Source: an uncultured archaeon (GTDB taxonomy: Archaea > Thermoproteota > Nitrososphaeria > Conexivisphaerales > CALBHZ01). From it: a DNA stretch of 5,043 nucleotides. The position numbers and the translations under genes are program-made. The notes beneath the pieces were generated by a model. It saw only the letters and a program-made list of their open reading frames with translations, had not been told where the DNA came from and searched no databases. The stretch lies in the NCBI GenBank assembly GCA_937892815.1, contig CALBHZ010000028.1, forward strand, positions 1 to 5,043, written 5' to 3'. The first letter of the stretch is position 1; the number at the start of each line of letters is the position of its first letter. Below, in pieces: positions 1 through 4,864 of this stretch.

Positions 1-60
1 GTAGTAATGCTGTTAGCGGAGTGGCTCGTAAAGGGTTCCTACCTACGTAGGCAGAGATAG
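1..60 (+). CDS. Possible 3' end of an upstream gene (partial)
   Basis: Frame 1 is open from the first base to a TAG at 58-60 and gives 19 residues: a hydrophobic stretch (VVMLLAEWLV) followed by a basic tail (KGSYLRRQR). The codons (GTA, GCG, GAG, AAG, TAC) resemble those of the genes further right, and the hydrophobic-then-basic order could be a C-terminal helix. If real, this gene would converge on the HEPN/MNT operon. The stretch is short, and other frames here are also briefly open (frame 3 is open to about base 48; one minus frame is open leftward). This is a tentative call and no function can be assigned. Confidence 0.25.
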   Translation, partial: VVMLLAEWLVKGSYLRRQR

Positions 61-233
61 GCCTATGCAGATATTCATTACGTGAGTTGAAAATAGAGGT
101 ACCTAGCATGTATAAAGTAGTGAGATGTAAACGAGCTACTCTTCATTTAAACTTCTCGTATAGCTCTTAAGCTAAATCCCCAAAGGAACGTAGCCCTTAA
201 CCTCCTTGTACTAGCGGGAACCTTCGCTCTGTT

Positions 234-578
234 CTATGCTGAACGTTTGCGAATGTATTCATCAGCTCTTAGGAGCTTAGCCCTCCTCGCATATATTTTA
301 AGCATATCTTTATTAACTACGTGCACTTCGAACGGTTCCTTAATGCCTTTCTCCCATAGAGCTGCGAGCACTTCACCTGGAGCCCTTCCTGTAACTACTA
401 GAACGTCAATATCGCTCGAGAGGACGTACCTCTCCTCAGCAACGCTACCGAATAGGTATACTTCGGCATTTCCATCGATGCCTCTCACAACATCGAGTAT
501 GACTTTTAAATACCTTGGTAAGTTCCTAAATATTTCAGCCCTGCGTTTAGCTTCCTCAACCAACAACCTCTCCGACAA
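234..578 (-). CDS. MNT-type nucleotidyltransferase, partner of the adjacent HEPN protein
   Basis: A 114-residue minimal nucleotidyltransferase of the DNA polymerase beta superfamily, the usual length for the MNT half of HEPN/MNT modules. The signature is visible: GSV at residues 44-46, then SSDID at 54-58 with metal-binding D56 and D58, and a likely third acidic residue E84 in the strand FEVHVV. Residues 1-32 form a charged helix preceding the core. In characterised HEPN/MNT pairs the MNT protein neutralises the HEPN toxin, in some cases by AMPylating it; that role here is inferred from family and context. The gene overlaps the 3' end of the HEPN gene by 23 bases, so translation is probably coupled. 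I accept the TTG start at 578 because GGAGGT lies 8 bases upstream and no ATG fits this frame better. The stop is TAG. All catalytic residues are present, so it looks intact. Confidence 0.85.
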   Translation of the reverse strand: MSERLLVEEAKRRAEIFRNLPRYLKVILDVVRGIDGNAEVYLFGSVAEERYVLSSDIDVLVVTGRAPGEVLAALWEKGIKEPFEVHVVNKDMLKIYARRAKLLRADEYIRKRSA

Positions 579-948
579 CCTTCATAACCTCCTCGACGAC
601 TTCCTTAAACCTTTCAACCTCCTTACGATTATAATCCCTAGCGACGTATCTAGACATTATGTATGCATCTTCAAGAGCACCTAACTCAACATTAAACCTC
701 CGCAAAACCTCTTTAATTCCATCCTCACCTGTAACCTCATGCAGCATTTCGAGAAGCCTCCTAACGCTATGAATTCTTGGGAAGTCGATCCCTGTCTTAA
801 GTAGGGAAGCTTTAAGGAACAGCTGTAATGACTGCTCAAGACTAAATACAGCTAGGTCGTGAAAGCCTCTATCCATCTGTATGGTGGCCGTCTCGTAAAA
901 CCTCTTAGACCTCCTTAGAAGATACTCCACCTCCTCAAGTTTAGTCAT
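556..948 (-). CDS. HEPN-domain protein (COG2250/COG1895-like), toxin-type partner of MNT
   Basis: A 130-residue all-helical protein of the HEPN superfamily. The recognisable part is the early helix with HDLAVFSLEQSLQLFLKA at 30-47, which matches the 'H-x-x-A-x-F-x-x-x-Q-x-x-x-x-x-x-K-A' pattern of archaeal HEPN proteins. The pattern LLKTGIDFPRIHSVRRLL follows at 49-66, and a late SRYVARDY segment at 99-106. Gene order HEPN then MNT, with overlapping ends, is the classical arrangement of these modules. Many HEPN toxins are RNases with an R-x4-6-H motif in the last helices; I see no such motif near SRYVARDYNRKEV, so RNase activity is doubtful here. The ATG at 948 has GGGA a few bases upstream and a TATA-like box about 35 bases upstream. 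The protein is full length with no frameshift. Domain assignment is firm; the toxin role is inference. Confidence 0.85.
   Translation of the reverse strand: MTKLEEVEYLLRRSKRFYETATIQMDRGFHDLAVFSLEQSLQLFLKASLLKTGIDFPRIHSVRRLLEMLHEVTGEDGIKEVLRRFNVELGALEDAYIMSRYVARDYNRKEVERFKEVVEEVMKVVGEVVG
587..594 (-). promoter_or_regulatory. Ribosome binding site of the MNT gene, inside the HEPN coding region
   Basis: On the minus strand GAGGAGGT sits inside the last codons of the HEPN gene and ends 8 bases before the TTG at 578. It is the strongest Shine-Dalgarno match near that start and is the main reason for choosing TTG. Its position within the upstream gene fits translational coupling of the pair. Confidence 0.6.
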
Positions 949-989
949 CTATATCCCTACTACATAGTAAGGAACACTAAAATATTAAT
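949..989 (-). promoter_or_regulatory. Likely promoter and RBS of the HEPN/MNT operon
   Basis: Read on the minus strand, an AT-rich TATA-like element (TTAATATTTTAG, about 987-976) lies roughly 26 bases before the predicted transcription start near 957. AGGGA follows at about 959-955, just before the ATG at 948. This fits an archaeal promoter with a leader of only about ten bases. It is based on spacing and composition only. Confidence 0.4.
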
Positions 990-1276
990 GATGCGATGAA
1001 GCAATAAATATACTTCAACTCCTTAAGTTTCTAAGGAAATCATTCAAGGGGAGGACCTTCGAGTATAGGGAAGAATCAGGTAAGCGAACAAAACGTTAGG
1101 CATTTATTCTGAACGGCTAGGGTTCTTCGTTTAATCCGCTTTTTAAGTCTTGCCCCTTGCAGCTTAACGAGAGATAGAGCTTTAAAGCCATCTTGAGTCA
1201 AATACTACAAGTTACCTCCGAATTCAGTACATCGAAATTTTAAATGTGAAGGGCTTCCGATATTCATCATAAAAGC

Positions 1277-1288
1277 TTACCATGGTAA
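1277..1288. repeat. 12-base perfect palindrome TTACCATGGTAA, candidate operator
   Basis: TTACCATGGTAA is its own reverse complement. It ends about ten bases before the TATA-like box of the HEXXH gene, next to or overlapping the position where a BRE element and upstream regulators bind in archaea. This placement suggests a binding site for a dimeric regulator. No second copy was noticed elsewhere in the window, so the functional reading is tentative. Confidence 0.35.
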
Positions 1289-1298
1289 AAACGTGACC

Positions 1299-1307
1299 GA
1301 TAAAAAG
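1299..1307 (+). promoter_or_regulatory. TATA-like box for the HEXXH gene, suggesting a leaderless transcript
   Basis: GATAAAAAG is centred near 1303. With usual archaeal spacing, transcription would start around 1328-1333, at or just before the ATG at 1333. No Shine-Dalgarno sequence precedes that ATG, which agrees with leaderless translation. The box overlaps a small inverted repeat, CGATAA at 1298-1303 with TTATCG at 1312-1317. Confidence 0.45.
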
Positions 1308-1332
1308 CACCTTATCGATATTGTATTTGATT

Positions 1333-2151
1333 ATGGCGTTTAAGCTGTTCCTTCATAGAAACGCCCAAAGAGACGTTTTAGATATCATTTTAAAGACCTT
1401 TAACGAAATCTTCAACGTCGTTGGAGAGCCGACTTTAGGGATGGTAGAGGTCTACATCTTTGAGAGCGATAGCGGGTTTAAAAGCTCTATACTCATGGAA
1501 GCCGGAAAAGCCGGCATATCTTCTGTGGTGGATTTAGGGTTTCCGGTTATCCATCAATGTTGGACCGGAATTCCCAAGATATTCGTTTCGGTTGAAAGGC
1601 TATCTAGATACGATGAGGATCTCCAGAGGGCTATGATCGAGCATGAAGCGGGACACGCTATCCTACACGGCTCACTTGAATACTACATCGTAAATGTTCC
1701 TAATTGGTTCCGATCGAGCATAGGTAATGAGGATCTAGCTTTAAAGCTCGTTTATCTAGCTTCGATAGCCGTTAAGGATTCAGAGGTTACCGAGCTATTG
1801 GCTAAAAGGGGCTTTTTGAAAAGCCAACTTAAGCTAGGGCTTTACATGCTTAAGCCTAGTGAAGACGAGCTCGTAGCTAAGGGGTTTTTGAGAACGGATA
1901 GAAGGGCTAAGCTCGTACTTGCTTACAACATGCTTAAACCGATAGCCTTCATATCTCCTCTCAAGAAATACGGAAAGGACGTAGTGGATAAAGCGTTAAC
2001 GGACTACATCATAACCCTTATGCCGGAGCTGAAGGATCACTTCGAAGCGTTAAGCAACGAATTAAAGGACCCTTCATTGAATTTCCAAGAAGACCTCTAC
2101 AGAACTTTGAAAAGGCTTAAAGATCTCAATAAAACAATCCTAGAAACGTAA
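1333..2151 (+). CDS. Predicted zinc-dependent HEXXH protein (putative metallopeptidase), family not recognised
   Basis: A 272-residue soluble protein with no signal peptide or clear membrane segment. The sequence IEHEAGHAILHG contains the zincin motif HEAGH at residues 104-108: two histidine zinc ligands and the catalytic glutamate E105. A gluzincin-type third ligand could be E151 in KDSEVTELL, about 43 residues on; this is inferred. The N-terminal 100 residues look mixed alpha/beta. The C-terminal part is helical and lysine-rich, and contains an imperfect tandem repeat (residues 154-175 and 179-203). A TTG start at 1321 would add four residues. I prefer the ATG at 1333 because the TATA-like box at 1299-1307 would place the transcript start almost on it. 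The gene stands alone and converges on the propeller gene. Zinc binding is likely; peptidase activity and substrate are unknown. Confidence 0.75.
   Translation: MAFKLFLHRNAQRDVLDIILKTFNEIFNVVGEPTLGMVEVYIFESDSGFKSSILMEAGKAGISSVVDLGFPVIHQCWTGIPKIFVSVERLSRYDEDLQRAMIEHEAGHAILHGSLEYYIVNVPNWFRSSIGNEDLALKLVYLASIAVKDSEVTELLAKRGFLKSQLKLGLYMLKPSEDELVAKGFLRTDRRAKLVLAYNMLKPIAFISPLKKYGKDVVDKALTDYIITLMPELKDHFEALSNELKDPSLNFQEDLYRTLKRLKDLNKTILET
1792..1941 (+). repeat. Imperfect tandem repeat inside the HEXXH protein
   Basis: Two neighbouring units encode similar peptides. Unit 1 (1792-1857) runs ELLAKRGFLK...YMLKP; unit 2 (1867-1941) runs ELVAKGFLR...YNMLKP. They share E-L, A-K, G-F-L and M-L-K-P in the same order, and the second unit has three more residues. 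The DNA is also partly alike (GAGCT, GCTAA, GGGG, TTTTTGA, ATGCTTAA). This suggests an old internal duplication of a helical hairpin, directly after the presumed third zinc ligand. Chance convergence of two amphipathic helices is the alternative. Confidence 0.5.
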
Positions 2152-2184
2152 AAACGGTCGCCTTGCAGGAAATCCTTAAGCGAG

Positions 2185-2191
2185 TTCTTTT
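2185..2191 (+). terminator. Weak T-rich stretch after the HEXXH gene
   Basis: TTCTTTT lies 34 bases past the stop codon at 2151. Archaeal RNA polymerase can terminate at T-rich stretches without a hairpin, but this one is short and interrupted. Confidence 0.25.
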
Positions 2192-2223
2192 CCACGTTTA
2201 AAAATACATCGACTTCATTCCAT

Positions 2224-2229
2224 AAAAAA
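2224..2229 (-). terminator. Poly-T terminator of the propeller gene
   Basis: Read on the minus strand there is an unbroken T6 run (TATTTTTTATGG context) beginning about 20 bases past the stop of the propeller gene at 2250. No GC-rich hairpin precedes it. A U-tract alone is a typical archaeal terminator, and the convergent neighbour gives termination a purpose here. Confidence 0.5.
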
Positions 2230-2249
2230 TAGTGCTGGAGATCTAAGAT

Positions 2250-4133
2250 TTACGTCAAGTTTACTTCTGAGATCTCGGATAGATCTCGAAGGCTGTTCGC
2301 CTTTACCTTTCCATCGGAGATCGTGTAGAGGACGTCATCGATGAGCAAGCTCCTCTTAATTTCATATTTCGATTTAAGGTAGTACCCGCTCTTAGTTAGC
2401 TCTTGATCCTCGAGATGCGTTATCTTCCCCCTAACCCTTATTCCATCTTCAGGGGAAATGTGGAAGACGTAAGCTCCTTGGAAAACATATTCCCCGTGCA
2501 TCCATGGAGGAGCTTCGCCTCCGTATTTCTCGGGAAAGACCCTCGCTTCGAGTATCGGTATAACTAGCAAGTTCCTCTTTTTATCGAATAGGAGGGCGTG
2601 ATGATCTCTTAAAACGGGGGTATCCGTTCCTCTATCTCCTATCACTACCTTATCTACCTCCTTAGGCATGGTAACGTTGGATACATCGAATAGGGAGATC
2701 TTCACTCCTTGATACCATGAGAAATCTCCTTCCTCTGCGGGAACGGTCTCCTTTCCTATCCCTATGAGGTAATTTCCATCATATGGATGTAGGTAATCTG
2801 AATATCCTGGAATTTTAAGCTTACCTAAGACCTTAGGGTTTTCGGGATCGCTTAGATCTATGGTAAATAGAGGATCGACCTTCCTAAAGGTCACTAGATA
2901 GCATCTATCTCCCATGAACCTCGCGGAGTGTATCCTCTCTCCGGGTGCGAGCCCTTCAAGCTTGCCTACGATCTCTAAGCTTTCGGCATCTAGTACGTAA
3001 ACGTTATTTAAGCTGGTAGCTTGGGATAAGTACCTAGCGACATGGCCGATTGTAGTAGCGATTCTAAAGTACCCCTTGTACTCGTCCATGGAGAATTGAT
3101 TTAAGACTCTACCGGGCACTTCTCCGCTAGCTTCGCATTCGATCTCCATGCCGTCGACCCTTATCCTATGGATTTCGGATCTTACATCGTTAAACCAACC
3201 GTCCCACTTCGGTACGACTACGTAGATGTTGTTTAATGAAGCGTAGATACAGGTAGCGTATCCCGTAAGGATCGCCTTTCCCTCTACCTCTCCGCTAAGA
3301 GCGTTTATCGCAGCGATGATCGTGTAGCTCAACGGAGCTATCGTATCGTTTGAATAGTAGGTCTTTGTAGGAGGTATTTCCTTAACCTCTCTATCTACGG
3401 CTATCCTCGGCAAGACGAAATCCTCTCCTAGGATTTTAAATACAGGTTGAGCTGTAACGACGTAAACGTAACCCTTTATCATTCTAGAGCTAACGTAGCT
3501 TCCATCTAGATTTACTCCTTTAATTAAAACGGGGTTCTCCACATCTGATATATCGTATATCCTTACGGAGACTCCACAAGTATGCGGAGGAACGATGCCG
3601 CTTTCTAGAGGCTTTATCGGAAACCTCCCGCTCTTTATAACTACAAGCCTATCTTCATTAACGAAAAGCCCTATAGTTCTCCCTTCTCCGAGACTTATCT
3701 TCGAGCATACGCGCATATCTTCAGGAGGATAGGCCTTAACTACGTAAACTTCATTTCCAGATACCGTGTAAATGTACTCTCCATCGGTCTTCACTAGATC
3801 TGCTTCATCTACTCCTTCAACTTGAACGTTGGTTTTAGAATATTCAATAGCCGCCGCTTTAGGAGCAAGCGCTTCGCTAGGAACCGGCGTGGCAACTGGC
3901 GTACCGTATCCTCCGAAAAAGCCTCTAAAAAGCACGGCTTCGGGATATATCCAAGGTATCTGTCGTACCTTCGCTTCTTCAAGCTTCGTTTCAATGAACT
4001 GTTTAAGCTCTTCGTAATTGGAGAAGGTTTTGAGAGAGCTCGCATTAGCTTCCTGGAGAACGTGCATTGAACTTAAAGCCGTTAATCCGATCGCTAGGGC
4101 TAAGAACAAGCATAACAGCCCTCTACCCTCCAT
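2250..4133 (-). CDS. Secreted beta-propeller protein (COG4880 / Beta_propel family)
   Basis: A 627-residue exported protein. Residues 1-31 form a signal peptide: short charged start MEGRG, hydrophobic core LLCLFLALAIGLTAL, and a likely cleavage after ANA at 29-31. A helical segment (about 33-56) and a proline/alanine-rich linker (76-95) follow. The family hallmark TNVQVEGVDEADLVKTDG is at 101-118, opening the propeller. Blade-like strands with recurring DISDVENP (194-201), IDLSDPENP (425-433) and LFDVSNVTMP (481-490) turns run to the C-terminus. Conserved blocks include GERIHSARF (398-406), YLHPYDGNYLIGIG (447-460) and LRDHHALLFD (508-517). There is no C-terminal membrane anchor. The mature part has five cysteines (143, 186, 295, 333, 411). 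TAA directly precedes the ATG in frame, which excludes an in-frame extension; GGTGG lies five bases upstream. The family is known as secreted WD40-like propellers of unknown role; this protein probably acts outside the cell or on its surface. Confidence 0.9.
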   Translation of the reverse strand: MEGRGLLCLFLALAIGLTALSSMHVLQEANASSLKTFSNYEELKQFIETKLEEAKVRQIPWIYPEAVLFRGFFGGYGTPVATPVPSEALAPKAAAIEYSKTNVQVEGVDEADLVKTDGEYIYTVSGNEVYVVKAYPPEDMRVCSKISLGEGRTIGLFVNEDRLVVIKSGRFPIKPLESGIVPPHTCGVSVRIYDISDVENPVLIKGVNLDGSYVSSRMIKGYVYVVTAQPVFKILGEDFVLPRIAVDREVKEIPPTKTYYSNDTIAPLSYTIIAAINALSGEVEGKAILTGYATCIYASLNNIYVVVPKWDGWFNDVRSEIHRIRVDGMEIECEASGEVPGRVLNQFSMDEYKGYFRIATTIGHVARYLSQATSLNNVYVLDAESLEIVGKLEGLAPGERIHSARFMGDRCYLVTFRKVDPLFTIDLSDPENPKVLGKLKIPGYSDYLHPYDGNYLIGIGKETVPAEEGDFSWYQGVKISLFDVSNVTMPKEVDKVVIGDRGTDTPVLRDHHALLFDKKRNLLVIPILEARVFPEKYGGEAPPWMHGEYVFQGAYVFHISPEDGIRVRGKITHLEDQELTKSGYYLKSKYEIKRSLLIDDVLYTISDGKVKANSLRDLSEISEVNLT

Positions 4134-4138
4134 TTAAA

Positions 4139-4175
4139 CCACCAACTATGGCTAGGAGATACGCGTTTATTATGC
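4139..4175 (-). promoter_or_regulatory. Promoter and RBS of the propeller gene
   Basis: On the minus strand a TATA-like GCATAATAA (about 4175-4167) is followed, at archaeal spacing, by a predicted start near 4145. GGTGG (4143-4139) then lies five bases before the ATG at 4133, giving a leader of roughly 12 bases. One of the ACGCGT motifs (4161-4166) lies directly downstream of the TATA-like box, where a bound protein would block initiation. Positions are inferred from spacing. Confidence 0.4.
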
Positions 4176-4303
4176 TACGCAATGGAACGCGTGTTCAAAA
4201 AATTAGAACGCTAAGGAGGAAGGAATTGTCGCCTTTAAAACTAAACTTTATAGATAGTTTAAATGGCTGTCGCAATTTCTAAAAATTTTGTAAATAAACG
4301 CGT
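4161..4303. promoter_or_regulatory. Three ACGCGT motifs in the propeller/thioredoxin divergent region
   Basis: ACGCGT occurs at 4161-4166, 4187-4192 and 4298-4303. The third is the core of the 12-base perfect palindrome TAAACGCGTTTA (4295-4306). The second is the core of a near-palindrome GAACGCGTGTTC (4185-4196). The first shares the ten-base ATAAACGCGT with the third, in opposite orientation (4170-4161 against 4294-4303). I noticed no other ACGCGT in the window. Clustering in a strongly AT-rich divergent promoter region suggests a regulator binding site. Confidence 0.35.
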
Positions 4304-4346
4304 TTAACGATAAAATTTTAGATATAAAGAGGTGAGGAAGAATAAA

Positions 4347-4401
4347 TTAACTTAGTTAAACGGATTTAAAAGTTAATTTTAAAAATTAATAGATATTAGG
4401 A
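4347..4401 (+). promoter_or_regulatory. Promoter, RBS and paired palindromes upstream of thioredoxin
   Basis: A TATA-like TTTAAAAG (4365-4372) preceded by purine-rich AAACGGA would start transcription near 4394. AGGA (4398-4401) then acts as a modest Shine-Dalgarno site nine bases before the ATG at 4411. The TATA box is flanked by two odd-length perfect palindromes: TTAACT-T-AGTTAA (4347-4359) and TTAATTTT-A-AAAATTAA (4373-4389). Both contain AGTTAA-like half-sites. They could be operators covering the promoter, although AT-richness raises the chance expectation. Confidence 0.4.
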
Positions 4402-4410
4402 AGAGCGCAA

Positions 4411-4824
4411 ATGAGTGAGGATTGGATAGACGAGGAAATAGAGAGAATAAAAATGGAAAAGCTAAGGAAAATGATGGAGAGCGCATCGAAGAGGGAGTTG
4501 GTAGTAGAGGTAAGAGCTGAGGACTTTCAAGAGAAGGTTATAGATAGATCTTACGAAGTCCCGGTAATCGTCGATTTCTGGGCTCCTTGGTGCGCGCCTT
4601 GTTTAATGCTCGGCCCTATTTTAGAGAAGCTAGCGAGAGAGTACAACGGTAAGTTCGTCTTAGCTAAGGTTAACGTAGATGAAGCTAGGGAGCTAGCGGC
4701 TAGGTACAATATCATGAGCATACCGAACATCAAAATGTTCAAAAACGGGACAATCGTGGACGAATTCATGGGAGCTATGCCCGAACCGTTGGTTAGAAGG
4801 TGGTTAGATAAGAACTTAGCGTGA
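4411..4824 (+). CDS. trxA: Thioredoxin with an N-terminal charged helix
   Basis: A 137-residue cytosolic thiol-disulphide oxidoreductase. The thioredoxin fold spans about 30-137. The active site is WCAPC (60-64) with redox cysteines C61 and C64. The buried acid D55 lies in VDFWA, the cis-proline P105 in SIPNIKMF, and the closing glycine-containing segment at [12 protein letters not shown] (110-121). These are all the residues needed for catalysis, so it should be active. Alanine replaces the usual glycine of WCGPC; this variant can alter redox potential. Before the fold is an extra, strongly charged helix of about 28 residues ([18 protein letters not shown]), absent from E. coli thioredoxin but seen in many archaeal ones. 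There is no signal peptide. A reductase partner is expected but not in the window. The gene diverges from the propeller gene and is followed 40 bases later by the NadC/ModD-like gene. Confidence 0.92.
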   Translation: MSEDWIDEEIERIKMEKLRKMMESASKRELVVEVRAEDFQEKVIDRSYEVPVIVDFWAPWCAPCLMLGPILEKLAREYNGKFVLAKVNVDEARELAARYNIMSIPNIKMFKNGTIVDEFMGAMPEPLVRRWLDKNLA

Positions 4825-4836
4825 CGTTTCCCGATG

Positions 4837-4858
4837 AAAGTTTTTATCTATTAAGGAG
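4837..4858 (+). promoter_or_regulatory. Promoter-like BRE/TATA and RBS before the NadC/ModD-like gene
   Basis: GAAAG (4836-4840) directly followed by TTTTTATC (4841-4848) resembles an archaeal BRE plus TATA box. AGGAG (4854-4858) lies six bases before the GTG at 4865. The predicted transcript start (about 4868-4871) falls at or after that GTG, so two readings compete: co-transcription with thioredoxin using the AGGAG site and GTG 4865, or a leaderless transcript using GTG 4871. The T5 run could also partly terminate the thioredoxin transcript. Confidence 0.4.
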
Positions 4859-4864
4859 CGATAC

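Larger units (their letters stand above)
949..1332. other. 384-base intergenic region between the HEPN/MNT operon and the HEXXH gene
   Basis: Both flanking genes are transcribed away from this region, so it must hold two promoters, one at each end (listed separately). The middle, about 1000-1260, has no start-to-stop ORF that I trust. One plus-frame stretch (992-1099) is open for 35 codons and reads like coding sequence, but has no ATG, GTG or TTG. Two tiny minus-strand ATG ORFs of 21 and 24 codons show nothing recognisable. I see no tRNA, no hairpin-rich RNA and no repeat array. Confidence 0.5.

Noticed and set aside
195..209. Strong Shine-Dalgarno-like AAGGAGGTTAAG on the minus strand downstream of the MNT gene
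   Set aside because: No ATG, GTG or TTG lies at a usable distance after it, so no gene can be attached to it.
150..233. 28 open codons continuing in frame past the TAG stop of the MNT gene
   Set aside because: The MNT protein already has family length and a normal C-terminus; a chance open stretch of this size is not surprising, and I see no reason to invoke TAG readthrough.
247..684. 145-codon plus-strand ORF over the MNT/HEPN genes
   Set aside because: It is the antisense shadow of two genes with clear domain motifs; its peptide is low-quality serine, threonine and leucine with no recognisable domain.
1224..1270. Possible C/D box small RNA on the minus strand (ATGATGA C box and CTGA D box 47 bases apart)
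   Set aside because: No convincing internal D'/C' pair and no terminal stem; the boxes alone are short enough to occur by chance.
2239..2286. Three AGATCT hexamers near the end of the propeller gene
   Set aside because: Two are in coding sequence and explained by the Leu-Arg-Asp-Leu and Glu-Ile-Ser codons; no symmetrical arrangement suggests a site.
3809..4070. Three ORFs of 62-82 codons (one minus, two plus) over the N-terminal part of the propeller gene
   Set aside because: They lie on other frames of the signal peptide, linker and first blade of a well-supported protein and show no motifs of their own.
4329..4355. GAGGTGA Shine-Dalgarno-like sequence with a GTG mini-ORF of seven codons upstream of thioredoxin
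   Set aside because: The peptide is too short, and the sequence lies upstream of the predicted transcript start.
4551..4769. 72-codon minus-strand ORF antisense to thioredoxin
   Set aside because: It is a shadow of a thioredoxin with all catalytic residues in place.
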